DNA from: Rusavskia elegans
Taxonomy: Eukaryota; Ascomycota; Lecanoromycetes; Teloschistales; Teloschistaceae
Direction of reading: 5' to 3'
Assembly: GCA_011316305.1 (NCBI GenBank)
Contig: SAUG01000019.1
Coordinates: 180,631-244,630 of the forward strand
Length of the DNA: 64,000 bases
Notes under the pieces: generated by a model
The model's database searches: none
Told to the model about the DNA's origin: nothing
What the model saw: only the letters and a program-made list of their open reading frames with translations
Position numbers and translations under genes: made by a program
In this document: in pieces, positions 12,505-24,037 of the stretch
Layout: each line of letters opens with the position of its first letter
How positions within the stretch are numbered: the stretch's first letter is position 1

Positions 12505-14157
12505 TGTGAGTTTTCTTTTTTCTCTTTTAGTGAGTTCATCGTAGGTGGGAGATTGATTGATTGATGGATTCAATTTTTCCTCCGTCTAAGGCTGCCCCTC
12601 TAATTCTGGTTATACGTCCAGCAAGGAAAAGCAAGCAAAACCCGTAAAAGACCCGCCTTACCCTAATCCTAGAACAGAACGAGGGAACCTAGTAACTAGA
12701 TCTTTGCCTAACGTAAGCCCAGCAGGAACCCCCAGCCGAAGCCCAAGGAGGAACCTACACTCTAAATCCCTCGCCCTACACAGTATGGCTTAAGCCAAAA
12801 CCCCCACGCCTCCCCTCTTATTATAGCAGTGGCCTAGGCTATATAAATCGACCGTCTGCTCTTCGAGTTTCGCGGCTAAAACCAGCCAAAACGGGTGGAA
12901 CCCCGGACCTCAGTAGCAGCGACGTACGTGCGCAAAACATGCAATGCCTAAGAACCAGGCTTTCCTGTCCCCCTATCGTGGATGGGTGAGTGGGTAGGGA
13001 GTGTATATATCTTATGTCCCGAGCATCGGAAAGGCATATATATTTGCGGCGCCAGCTTGCCCTTGACATAATTGTGGTAATCTTCCTCTCGTTGTCTATA
13101 CCGTTTGTTATTTTTCTTTTCCTTCACAACTCTATTCCCAACAAAACACAGACTTTCGGCCATCCCATTCCAGAATGATCTCGCCCTCATTCAACCTACG
13201 TCCATAACCCGCATGCGACTCATAGTCACTATTTCCACTGAAGTGGTAAACCGGCTGGGGAATCAAATTAGGAGATGGGAGAAACACTTATCCTTCTTGC
13301 TGATTACATATCCCCAATTGCGTCCGTTATACGACAGTAAACGTCCAATACCGCTGAATCCAGATCTCGCTGCCAACATAACCATATAATCCCCACTAAT
13401 AAAAAACTATTCTCCCCAAACTACTGTTCTTCATATCCCGGACCCACCATTCCATAAACCAATCGATAGTAGCGCTCCCGTCCATCTAAAAACGCAAATA
13501 CCGAATAGCCAGCCGCCTTATCCTAACCCAACTGAAAAAGTGCTGGTACCTCTATGGGACGTTGTATATATAGTTTAATCGATCGGGTTCAATACTGCCG
13601 TAAATTCTCATGTACTGAATAACGAATGTCAATCTAATCTAAAGCTAATATACGGAATTAAGTTCGTTCGTCGCGCAAGAACAACGGACGTAATGGCGTC
13701 TGGAGGTGAGTAGTTAGTGGGATCTAGAAACGTGAATGGCCCAAGGGAAGATTTGGTTGACTAAATGCAGGTGGCGACATGGTATGGTTTTGCAGGAGGG
13801 TATCATGGAAGTGACAATGGCGAACGGTATTACTTAGATATACTGGAGTGAGTAGCAGTTACAGAAACGAAAGGAGGTTTCAAATAGTACGCTCGGAACG
13901 ATCTACGCTCATCATTTGAATGGAGAAGTTATTGCTAGGAGAAGATATTTAGTCGTCACCAGGCTTGGAGGCTTCTTCATCTAAAGGCAGGATGTAGGAA
14001 AGACCGAGTGAAAAATGCTCAAAATTAGCTCCCTGATGCCTTGACTACTGCCGCCGGTACCGCCGATGGCTACCTACTGGCTCAATTGCTAACCCAAACC
14101 CTTCGATAGCTGGCGGACGCTACCTGATGACCACATTGCAAAATGTCACCCACTTTG
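12505..14157. other. Gene-free spacer between the cluster and the housekeeping side
   Basis: About 1.65 kb with no open frame that resembles a protein. It is rich in scattered stop triplets, and a TATATAAA-like string at about 12840 has no gene behind it. It probably includes the 3' ends of the FAD oxidase and CRAL-TRIO transcripts. The uneven composition at 12600-12900 may reflect an old repeat, but no terminal repeats could be seen. Confidence 0.45.
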
Positions 14158-15923
14158 CTATTGGAAGTTCTTCAACTCGGATGGCTCGGTAGCGGGCGTC
14201 ATATACTGCGTTTCCATCCTTGAAAGTTGCGCTGGAGGCATGCTGATACTTTTTTGGGGCGCACCTCCGCCATTCTGCATTTCGTTCGTCCCGTCAAACG
14301 AGGCTGGATGACTTTTCATGACAGATCCGTTTGGTAAAGTGGACTCGCTCTCTGGTGCTACTGCAGGTTGAGGCGGTCCCATTGAGGGTGGCATCTGCTG
14401 CTGAGAGGGTCCCGTTGGCGGTGGCATTTGCTGCGGCTGCATTTGGGGAGCTTGTAACGGTTGTTGGAGGCCTGGTTGTGCTGCGTTGGGTGGAGGGGCT
14501 TGCATTCGTGTCTGTGCCATGGCCGTACCTTGTGACTGAGGTCTGCTTTGCGAGGCGGACGTGGGCTGCGACGCCGGTTGAGAGATGAGCTGAGTGGCGC
14601 TGAAGTTTGGATGCGATCGTTGACTTTGGAACATGCTGGAATTTGTTGCTGTTCTGACGGCCAAAGAGGACAGGGTTGCGACCGCTTCCTTATGCGGTTT
14701 GCCATCGATGCTGCCTACGCTCAATGCGATCATCTCTCCCTCCTCGCCGTCAACCCACCGGGTGGGGCCGGTCAAGAAAAGCTCCTCGAGCTTGGCGTCC
14801 TTGATCTCGAGGCACTTGCGAAGATCAGGGTCTATGGAGGGCATCATGCCGCACTCAAAGTCCAGATCGCCGCCATACTTCTTGGGAATACTCGAGACAT
14901 CCATGAAAGCGGAAAGGGTTGGTTTCACCTGCTCCTGGGAGAGAATGAAGATTTTCGACGTGGTGATGGGGTCGAACCATTTCTTGATCCAGCCCCATAC
15001 GGTAGGGAAGAAAGAAGGTGCTCCAATGATCTTATTGGAAGTCAGACTGCCATTTCCTGCCGAAACCCAGAGAGAGTCGCATAGGGATGCAACGATAAGA
15101 GAAGGGCTACTTACGAATATCCGATCCAGTGTCTCAGGATAGTGGGCCGTAGCAAGTTGACTGGCATCCTGCATGTGGCTTCTCAGGTTCCAAAACTGTT
15201 TCAAACCGACACGAGAGATATCTACAATGTTGTTGGACTGATCGACGGGTGATTCGGGATTCGGTCTTCCAGGCACGGCAGAACACAAGGGCATCACGAA
15301 GCGGGTCAAATTCTCATACAAAGCAAACAGTCGTAGCATTCTTGATGGCGAAGGACCTTTGGCCTTGGATTTCGAGGTTGCTTGAGAATAGGCGATCATC
15401 TTCTTCGAGTCAAGTTTCCCAACCTCGTAGAGGTAGACTGGAATCCCGCGGCGGTCTCGACGACCTGTCCATTGCGGGTACTAGAAGCAATATCAGTAGC
15501 AAGTGTTGAACGCTATGTTGGGTCTCACATACCACGCTTCTGGCTTCTTGGTAATCCTGAATGTCGATCTTTTCGTACAGAGCGTCGAGGTTATTGTCTT
15601 TCCGCCACTTCTCCGTGTCTTTAAATTGGGCGAAGGCATCTTGGGGAACGAACTTCCGAGCACGAAGATAACGACTATGAGAAGGTGAGAATACAGCAAG
15701 GGAAACTCCCGAATTGATGGATGCAATACACTAAAGTACCGTCATCATGGCTGGCCCGTTGGGTATCGGTCTCAGGCCGATAGAGGCCCTGGTCAGCAAT
15801 GAGCTTTTTAAAGTCACTTAATGCTGCTTCTTCTTGTTTTGTGAGATGGCCGAGATGGCCTTTGAGTCGGGACTGCTCGGATGAGGCTGAGGCCGGTGGA
15901 GGACCGACGGGCGGTTCCGCCAT
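14158..15923 (-). CDS. CRAL-TRIO (Sec14-like) lipid-binding protein
   Basis: Four exons, 15923-15730, 15674-15533, 15480-15115 and 15030-14158, give 524 residues. An N-terminal CRAL-TRIO-N helix bundle (VRYLRARKF) is followed by the lipid-binding core with GIPVYLYEVG, AHYPETLDRIF and PSFFPTVWGWIKKWFDP, typical of phosphatidylinositol/phosphatidylcholine transfer proteins. The C-terminal third is low-complexity Gln/Pro/Ser-rich. The 84-bp intron at 15114-15031 is a multiple of three with no stop codon, so it could be retained in translation. It is called an intron because it splits the conserved RIF-IIGAPSFF segment and has GTAAGT and CTGAC signals. It probably acts in phosphoinositide-dependent membrane traffic, by family. 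Confidence 0.9.
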
Positions 15924-16372
15924 CTGAAATCACGCCTACTGGACTGAGTCGAGGTATGTACACGGTCAAAGGGCGTATGGAGATAGATTTAGGGTATCGA
16001 GTTGGGTAAAGATTGACAGCTGACAGCTGAAGCGAGGACACAGTAACAATGATGTGATTACCGACGACTGGTGCAGTTGATGACAGAGCGCAAGCTCGCG
16101 CTAATCGGTTTAGTGCATCCGGCTCGCCAAGCCACGGGGAGCTTATTCGAATGATTGGATCTCGGTCCTTGGACATCCCGGTCCCGGATCCCGGATGGGC
16201 ACGTGCTCGGACTGACGTCATCCCATGCCATGTCTATTCTCGGCATGGCCAATCCACTGTGGAACACTCCATGCCTCCAAAAGGTCGGAAACCATTGATA
16301 CGGGTACGGAATCAAGTACGGAGTACGTTGGATGCTATGCCTGAAGTCCTCAACCTATGTCTCGAAGTTGTC

Positions 16373-17105
16373 TTATGACGTCTCTACATTTGGCGTCGTC
16401 TCAGCTCCGGCCATCATTGCCGTTTCTTCCTGAGCGAAATGGCGATCGATGGCCGAATCTTTGGCCCAAAGGAACACGCCCATATTGAAGTGAAGGCCTG
16501 TTGTTCCGGGGTGGATGAGCCATGAGGGTCTTCAGCTGTGTCGTTCTATGCTCACCTTCTTCACGCCAGCCGAACCTGAGACCGTATTTCATGCAAGAGC
16601 GTATGATCTCATTCGCGGAAAACCAGAGGTCCTCCACCGAAGAAATCTCCATCGGCAGATAAGCTCGTGGCTCCATCGCAGGCACCAGGCCTGGCTCAAT
16701 CGTGTTGAGCATTAACACAGCCATAACACACCCACCTGTCCAACATTCGGATCAGCTACGGTGCCGCCCGCTGCGGAATCATTATCGTCTCCAAGACTTA
16801 CCGACAATATACCTTCGCGGTGTTCCTGCTGTAAGGATGCCACCGTGCCCAGGCTGCTCCGGCGCCAGAAAAACCACGCTCGACTCCCCATAGATCTCAG
16901 TCTCATGCCGACGAAAGAGGTCAACAGCCGATACGCAGTCTTGCCGCTGGTATGGCTTCGTCCATGTCTTGTCCCTGGTGCAATGTACAGCGGCTGTTTC
17001 ATTGACCGAAATCCGAGAAGGCTTGTTTGGACGGCTGAGAATGGCACCGTCGATTACTTCGATTCCTGCGAACAGGAGCAGACCGAGTAGAATGCAAGGA
17101 TACAT
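16373..17105 (-). CDS. Small secreted four-cysteine protein, three exons
   Basis: No single open frame shows this gene. It appears when exons 17105-16802, 16735-16556 and 16497-16373 are joined (introns of 66 and 58 bp, GTAAGT and GTGAGC donors), giving 202 residues. The ATG at 17105 precedes a strong signal peptide (YPCILLGLLLFAG). The mature part follows a pattern common in fungal secreted proteins: one Cys, a QDC-x2-AV segment, TPRRY followed by a Gly-Cys block, SVEDLWFSANEIIRSC, and a final FNMGVFLW. Four Cys remain in the mature region, compatible with two disulfides. Function unknown; it could be an effector-type or cell-wall protein. The frame is open for 42 codons upstream of 17105, but the signal peptide favours this start. 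Confidence 0.7.
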
Positions 17106-18149
17106 CCCTGCAGTGGCATGAGGTAGGAAGAGACATGGAGACGGTGGCAGCCCGGGATTTTTCAATGGATGCGCATCGATGATGCAACCCGCGGGTATCG
17201 CGTGGACGGGGCCATGCAGGGCCCACGACATGTTCCGTCACTGGTCGCCATACTCCAGAGCCGGATGAAGATGTTTGGTGAGTCTTTTGCCGCTATCAGG
17301 ATCTGAGATGCATACTCTTCTATCATTGGCCGAGAGATGACTTAATCTGCAAGAACTCGCCCGCCCAGCACGAGAGATTACCCGAACAAACTCCTTACGA
17401 CCACCACGCAGCACGAATTTGATATCTACAATGGTGTCGACGCAGGGTGCCTTGTGTAGATAGCTGCATATGGACGTACTTGAACAGTCCTATACTGTTT
17501 CATTGCCTGCGCAGAGCGGAAGACAGGCGACTGGTTTGGTAAGATAAGGCTTTGGATGGCCCAGGTGGTAAGTTTATCACACCGGTCTCCAGTCTCCAGA
17601 CTCTACCTTTGACGGGATCGAAGGGTGGAACCTAAGACCAAGGGCCATCTACTGCTGCAAACTGGAAGCTCTATGCTCTTGCTGTGTAACAAGAGCTTCC
17701 TTGATGGTGTAACCTTTGCTGCCACAGTCATCAGTGACTCTTGTGCTCGGCAACACATGACTATGTTGTGTTCTGTTGAGATGGATCCCTTTCTTGCCAA
17801 TGGCATAGTCTTGTCACCAATTGCATAGCTTCAAATCAGGACTCCTTTCAGGGTCGTGCAAGTGTAGATCGATATGCATCGTCCGAAGAAGACGGGACTC
17901 GGCACCTTCCATTACGGCCATGTGAAAAACGATAACTGTGGAAGGAGCGCCCCGGTATGTTCCCAACAATACATAATCCACATTCTCACCGCCCATCCTT
18001 CCTTTCCTTTCCTTTCCTTTCCTTTCATCATCACACCATCACACACGTTCATACCATTCACCATTCCATCCTCAACCACTCGCCTGCACTCTTGCAAAGC
18101 ACTCAGGCATTCCTCTGCAATCATCCACATCCAGCGCAGCAAGATCAAG
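17106..18149. promoter_or_regulatory. Divergent intergenic region with a CCTTT microsatellite
   Basis: About 1.04 kb lie between two head-to-head secreted-protein genes and should hold both promoters. Five perfect CCTTT units at 18001-18025 lie in the pyrimidine-rich leader of the 18150 gene. A pyrimidine-rich leader just before the start codon is usual for expressed filamentous-fungal genes. No coding potential was seen. Confidence 0.5.
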
Positions 18150-19088
18150 ATGTTGTCATCCAGCTTCATCACTCTCGTTGCTGTCCTCTTCACCACTGCT
18201 ATGGGGGACTTTTCAAACATTGACTATTCAGGGGACTTCGCCAATAGGCTGACCTGTACCACCCTCGGGCCATCCACACCCGGAGTCCTTCCGACTGCTA
18301 CTACCCCAGGCCTATCCCAAAACCCAGTCCTTTCAATTGCTATTGCTTTAACTCCTCACGGGTCCATGGGACAAGGATCGGCTCTTCCACCAGCAACGCG
18401 TTGTCCTCGTGCTAAGCCGACCACAACCATCACTTCCCTCGTCACATCCGGCGAGTCTGTCGTGGCTACCGCCCATGGATTCACTCCCATCTCTTCCGAG
18501 AATTACTTGGCTACTTCAAGTCCCAACTCCGGCATCAAACCCATTGTTGTGTCTATTTACGGACGGGATCGTTTCACCACCATTGGCGAGTCACGACTAC
18601 CATCCTTTGGCTGTGCACCTCTCCACACCGGTTATTCTGACATCTCGCCAACTCCCACTACCTGTCCCACCTTGTCCACTGTCACAACGTCAACCACAAT
18701 CACATCGCCATCCTCCGTCTCTTACGACGCCTGCGGCAGTGACAATATCGTTACCTTTGTCACCGACCCGAGCCGTGACAATCAACGCTCCAGTATTTCG
18801 AGCCTCACACTCTACAACGTCACCACCAACGTCGAACTCTCCGACATTGGGGCGCCCCGATGTTGTGCTGCTTGTCAGAGACTTGGATGTGCTTATGGAT
18901 TTTGGTCCGAGTCACCTTTCGCTTATTGTCAGCTGTACTTCCAGGATGATTGTGACGGCAAAGAATGGCTTGGGAGTACCTTTAGCTACGAGACGCCAGA
19001 CTCTTTGAACCCTGTGAAGCCTGGTGATGGAATGGTGGTTTTCAACGGCCCCTGTGGACAGATTGGCCCTGCTGGACCGAGCACTTGA
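18150..19088 (+). CDS. Secreted Ser/Thr-rich protein with a C-terminal Cys-rich module
   Basis: Single exon of 312 residues from the ATG at 18150. The frame is open upstream to 17874, but the extra residues are encoded by the microsatellite leader and lack a signal peptide, while residues 1-19 from 18150 form a good one. The middle is a Ser/Thr/Pro-rich stretch likely to be O-glycosylated. The last 100 residues hold at least six Cys in a compact PAN/apple-like arrangement around PRCCAACQRLGCAYGFW and YCQLYFQDDCDG. This architecture suits a cell-surface or extracellular carbohydrate- or protein-binding protein. No GPI signal is evident. Exact function unknown. Confidence 0.75.
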   Translation: MLSSSFITLVAVLFTTAMGDFSNIDYSGDFANRLTCTTLGPSTPGVLPTATTPGLSQNPVLSIAIALTPHGSMGQGSALPPATRCPRAKPTTTITSLVTSGESVVATAHGFTPISSENYLATSSPNSGIKPIVVSIYGRDRFTTIGESRLPSFGCAPLHTGYSDISPTPTTCPTLSTVTTSTTITSPSSVSYDACGSDNIVTFVTDPSRDNQRSSISSLTLYNVTTNVELSDIGAPRCCAACQRLGCAYGFWSESPFAYCQLYFQDDCDGKEWLGSTFSYETPDSLNPVKPGDGMVVFNGPCGQIGPAGPST

Positions 19089-21593
19089 TTGGCAGCGCTG
19101 TTCGAGCTCCGACCCTGCATCAAGATGGGTACAGAGATGAAACGGATGATGTTCATCTCAGGAGGCTGGTTGCAATTGGCATGGGCAGACTTTGCATTGT
19201 TTTCGGTGCATACTTACCAGGACTAATCATAATATTGTGGGCTTCGATGTGGGATAGATGGGCGGTGGGCATGGTGCATGTATGATATCTTATAGCTAGA
19301 ATCGCATCTGCTTGTCGTCATCCATTCAGTGTCTTCCGATCTGCTGGTGTCCCCGTGCAATTGCTCACTTCGGAACCCATCTGCTACTATCGGATGCCTT
19401 CCTGGCTTGTGAAAAGTCATGTCCACGTCCCAACAGTTTCCTCAGGCATTCCCAGGACCCAGAAGAATATTCCCCCCGCTTCACGTACTGACAAATTCCG
19501 AATGTGCTACCAAGTCTACCGCGAAGTACATTTCTACAAGATCGGTTTTCTCAATCTGCATACCAATGAATAAATATTTTCCTCATCCTCTCTTCTCACA
19601 CCCACCTTTTTTTCTTCGCCTTCACCCATCGTTCCGCTACCTGCCCAAATTCCCCACGATCAGTGTAAAATATTGTCATTTGCGAACAGCACGATACATT
19701 AACACCACAGCAGTAAGACAGCAGCAATGTTGGAAAGGATACTGTGCTGTTAACAGTGATATGATCTTCGCCACTTGCTGAGATTGGTGCTTTTGTATGT
19801 TGTACGGGGTGGGGAAGGTTGTGTAGAGGTGATTGAGAATGATGTCGGGATGATTAGGATGACTGGGATGGCTGATTTGGGTGATGAGGTTGTTTGGGTT
19901 GGGGTTTGGGGAGATTGAGATTTTATTGGGGAGGAGGGTGGGGAGGGGGATGCGGTGGGGGGGTAAAGGGGATATTTGGTGTTTTAGTGGAGAATATGTA
20001 TGGGGAGTTTTGTTGGTCTTTGATGGGGTTGAGGTTTGATTTAGGGGATTGAAGTTAAGAGGGATTGGAGGAGGGGATGAAGAGGGGTATGTGATGTTCT
20101 ATGGAGAGCATGTGCCTTTTGTTGTTGTGATTTTCTTGATAGATGATGGGGGTTGAATCAGGGGATGAGTTTGGGGGTACTACACACTACCTTGCTAGCT
20201 GAGATGGAAGCTTTCAATGGCGAGAATGTTCGTTGCGTCTGGGTGGATCGCTGATGATCCCGTCGTCACATGGGTGTGTGGGATCAGTAACCTACCATAA
20301 ATGTGTGGTGATGATGAGAGTAGCTTGAATCACGGATTCCTGTAGCGGCTCTACGTCGGTGTTCTTGATCCGTGCCTTTCATAATATTGAGCTTTCTTGT
20401 ATTCGTTCGATTGTCTTCTTGTTGCGGACTGTGGTAGACGTCGAGGTGTCGATGTGGGTCGTCGGTGTTTGTACCATGTTTTGCCGCGCGCTTGCTTCGG
20501 CCTAGCGTTGCCCGATGGTTCGGATTCAAGCCAGATTTCGACTGCAGCACGATGCGTTCAATGAAATCATACAGTACCGAGGCGGAGGGTGCATGAAGCA
20601 AATGGTGAGATCTTACAGTAATGGAGTCGGATGGATCGATGCCACTAATGCGGTCTACCCCATGTGGAGTACATTGAGATGTCGAAGATCGCGATCTTAC
20701 TTGCTGTTGAGTGGGCTACCAGGTCCTAACGGGTCCAAAGAGGTCTGAATGGCATCGCGTGCACATTGATTCTAAAGTTAACGACACAGAAGCAAAGAGG
20801 GTCTTCAATGAATATTGTACTTGAACTGATAGGTCATGGAGTTGATCCAACGTCTTCGGCGAAGGTCGGGCTTGGGGTAGTCATCTGCATTATGAGGTCA
20901 GTGCGCCGTCTGAATAATCTCTTTGCAGACGGCTGACTTGCATGGACGGACGAAAAGAGACCGAGAGAAGGCTTGCATTAAACCGCCGAATGAGTCAGGA
21001 TGAATGGCACTAGGCTCTATTCGGATAATGCTTGCTCGTGCAGTGATTGGTCCACGAGATCTTGCGAGAATGCGAGTCATCCTGACCTGACAAAACAAAG
21101 GTATTGTACCCTATGGACTGTTACCATCTGAGAGCGATCCGCGTATTTTGACTTCCCAGTATACAGCGAATAGCGCTGTTGCAAAACAACGGTTGAAGGC
21201 TTGGCGTGGTGATAATTGCTTGTGTAACCACCCTGGACACTGCGACACCTTCCCGAATTTCGAGTCATGACGATAAATAATCGCCGAAGATCGGGACGTA
21301 CACGCAGTATGACAGAAGACACCCCGATATAATGACTTGAGTCACGGACCAATGGTGACCGGACCAGAATTATGCAAAATCGTGAGTCTCGAATACATTT
21401 CAGGAAGGCGCGTCCATGACTTGCGTCCACTACTTCCATCTGATCTTGACTTTTTCGCTTATCTCGTTGTCTGCCTCCTCAATAATTCATATACCGGCCA
21501 AATCCTCTTAGGCGGGAGCTTAGCTGGCGGGATCATCATCAGGCACATTCTCCATTTTCACCCTGCTACCCTGCTACCCTGCTTCATACAACC
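19089..21593. other. Long gene-free region with a C-depleted, G/T-rich strand
   Basis: About 2.5 kb without a credible gene. At roughly 19799-20100 the plus strand is almost free of C and carries many GGGG runs, giving strong G/T skew and G-quadruplex potential. Just before it, at about 19575-19660, the plus strand is pyrimidine-rich. The remainder up to 21593 should include the promoter of the MFS transporter gene; a CT-rich stretch directly precedes its ATG. Confidence 0.5.
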
Positions 21594-23387
21594 ATGTCTT
21601 CTACGACCTCGTCAGACATGCCGGCCAGACCATCACGAAGCTTTGGCGTCGTGTCCCGCATAGATGATCGATACAGACTGTCAGCCATACCTATGTATTC
21701 CCTGTCTGAGACACCCTCATTGCCAGCGCTGGCAGAGTCCAATGCACCAAGCACCGCAGCGAGCTCCATCTATGCCAACACCAGGCACAACGACGACCCT
21801 CCTTTGTCGCCTTCCCAGAAGGAGCTCGACGCCCAATCCAAGGCGCTGCAGGACGACATGACCTATCCCAAAGGCCTGAGGTTGGGAGGCATTCTCTTGG
21901 CCCTGATCATCTCCGTCTTCCTTGTCGCTCTCGACATGACCATCGTCGCCACCGCCATTCCACGCATCACGGACCAATTCCATTCTCTCGATCAGGTCGG
22001 CTGGTACGGCTCCGCCTTCTTCTTGACTCTGGCAGCATTTCAGAGTACTTGGGGCAAGGCATACAAGTATTTCCCACTCAAGCTCGGCTTTCTTCTGGCA
22101 ATCTTTATCTTCGAGGTCGGCAGTCTTATCTGCGCTGTCGCCCCCTCCAGTACCACCCTCATTGTTGGTCGGGCCATATCTGGCGCTGGCGGGGCAGGCA
22201 TCGCCTCGGGCGCATACACGATTATCGCCATCAGTGCCCCTCCTAAGAAGAGGCCTGCCTTTACTGGATTGCTCGGGGCGACCTATGGAACCGCCAGTGT
22301 CATCGGTCCTTTGCTGGGGGGTGTCTTCACCGATCACCTCAGCTGGCGCTGGTGTTTCTACATCAACCTGCCCATCGGTGGCCTTGGAGCAGCCATCATC
22401 TTCTTCACCTTCAACACGCCCGACGCATTCAAGCCCGTCAAGGCTTCCTGGAAGGAGAAGCTGTTGCAGATGGACTTTCTGGGCAGTTTCCTGATCATGG
22501 CAGCCGTTACCTGCTTTGTCCTCGCTCTTCAGTACGGAGGTATCACCAAGCCATGGAGCGACAAGACTGTCATCGGCCTGCTCGTTGGGTTTGGGTTGAT
22601 CATCATCGTATTCTGCATCAACGAATGGTACCAGGGTGACCGGGCGCTCATCCAGAAGAGGCTTCTTCGAAGGCGCATCATCTGGACCGCATGTCTCGAT
22701 ATATTCCTCCTCGGCGGTGGATTCTTCCTTCTCCTTTATTACCTTCCAATCTACTTCCAGTCCGTGTCCGGCGTGTCACCTTCTGAAAGTGGAATCCGCA
22801 ACATTCCTCTGGTCGTCGGGGTTTCCATTTTCACCGTTCTCTCGGGTGGTCTGATATCGACCTTCGGCCAGTTTGTTCCCCTCATGGTCGTGTCCTCGAT
22901 CCTTGGGACCGTGGGTGCGGGACTCTGCTATACCCTTGGCCTTGATTCGCCTCCGTCGCAGTGGATCGGGTATCAGGCTTTGGCTGGGATCGGGGTTGGC
23001 CTGGGTTTCCAGATCCCCATCATTATTGCGCAAGCGAGTGTCGACCCAGAGGACATATCCTCCACTTCGTCTCTGATCCTATTCTTCCAGACCATCGGTG
23101 GAAGCTTTTTCGTCGCAGCTGGCCAAACAGCGTTCGTGAACCGACTGATCAGTAGCCTTCCAACCAATGCGCCTGATGTCAGTACAGCTCAGGCGGTGCA
23201 GACTGGAGCCACGGCGCTCCGGGAGGTGTTCTCTGGAGCGCAGCTCACGGGAATCGTTGCCAGCTATTTGGAAGGCATCCAGCTGTCGTTCGCGATCGCG
23301 ATTGCTCTGCTGGGAGCTTCACTTATAGCCGCCGTTCTGGCACCCTTCAAACGGATTGATACGATGAAGGCACAGGGTGGTGTTTGA
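21594..23387 (+). CDS. MFS multidrug/toxin exporter, 14-TMS DHA type
   Basis: Intronless, 597 residues. A hydrophilic N-terminal tail of about 95 residues precedes 14 predicted membrane helices. Family motifs are [17 protein letters not shown] in helix 1, [20 protein letters not shown], the antiporter motif C region SVIGPLLGG, and [13 protein letters not shown]. It resembles the proton-coupled efflux pumps found in mycotoxin and other secondary-metabolite clusters, at the plasma membrane. The next gene downstream, in the same direction after about 650 bp, is a Zn2Cys6 regulator, so the two may form an export-control pair. It is 9 kb from the PKS group with unrelated genes between, so membership in that cluster is doubtful. 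Confidence 0.93.
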   Translation: MSSTTSSDMPARPSRSFGVVSRIDDRYRLSAIPMYSLSETPSLPALAESNAPSTAASSIYANTRHNDDPPLSPSQKELDAQSKALQDDMTYPKGLRLGGILLALIISVFLVALDMTIVATAIPRITDQFHSLDQVGWYGSAFFLTLAAFQSTWGKAYKYFPLKLGFLLAIFIFEVGSLICAVAPSSTTLIVGRAISGAGGAGIASGAYTIIAISAPPKKRPAFTGLLGATYGTASVIGPLLGGVFTDHLSWRWCFYINLPIGGLGAAIIFFTFNTPDAFKPVKASWKEKLLQMDFLGSFLIMAAVTCFVLALQYGGITKPWSDKTVIGLLVGFGLIIIVFCINEWYQGDRALIQKRLLRRRIIWTACLDIFLLGGGFFLLLYYLPIYFQSVSGVSPSESGIRNIPLVVGVSIFTVLSGGLISTFGQFVPLMVVSSILGTVGAGLCYTLGLDSPPSQWIGYQALAGIGVGLGFQIPIIIAQASVDPEDISSTSSLILFFQTIGGSFFVAAGQTAFVNRLISSLPTNAPDVSTAQAVQTGATALREVFSGAQLTGIVASYLEGIQLSFAIAIALLGASLIAAVLAPFKRIDTMKAQGGV

Positions 23388-24037
23388 CGTACGCATGGTT
23401 TTCAACAATCACTTGCATTTGCACGGCGCTTTAGCATGTTTGTGAGAAATAAAGTCATGGCGAAAAGAAGAGTTATGGTAGGGAGCATATTTGACGTGTC
23501 AAGGAATGAGTGCGATACCTACCAGCATAGAGCTTCGCACCAGATAGAACAAATGACAAGATAACTTATTAATTCGTATGGATGTGCAGCCACGTTTCTT
23601 TCGCATCTTATTAGTACTTCAGCATAGCTTTGAGACAGCGAATTCCTCATGCGACTTTACTTCAGACTTCCAGGACCATATTTAAAGGGGCTGCTCTGGT
23701 TATAGCGATGGCGAAGAGCGCGAATCTTGCCCGAGAGTTTCGCGAAAGAAACGAAGAGATAGGTAGTCCTGGGATCTTGAGAAAGTGAAAATTAGGTAAA
23801 GGGCGCAAGAGGGAGCTGAAGAGGGAGCTGATAAGGGAGCTCGAAGAAGAAAATACAGGGGTTGATAAGGCCACTCCACTAGATCCATATGTGGCCTGAC
23901 CACGGATCGTGACGGGAGTCGAACCACTACCTTACCTTATGCGCCGTCGAGGTGCACGTCAGCGGCAACAAGCTCAGGTCCAGCACTGGTGTATCTTCTG
24001 AATAAACAAAGGACTTCACGAAACGATCTCTGCAAGC
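23388..24037. promoter_or_regulatory. Spacer and presumed promoter of the Zn2Cys6 gene
   Basis: About 650 bp. A short imperfect triplication of a GAGGGAGCTGAA-like unit lies at about 23808-23845. No credible gene was seen. A tRNA-like GGTTCGACTCC string on the minus strand near 23930 fails to form a T-arm or cloverleaf. Confidence 0.4.

Noticed and set aside
12839..13069. TATA-like promoter and small frames near 12840
   Set aside because: No gene follows in either direction, and the frames lack protein character.
23890..23945. tRNA-like T-arm string on the minus strand
   Set aside because: The stem flanking GGTTCGACTCC does not pair and no acceptor, D or anticodon arm is found.
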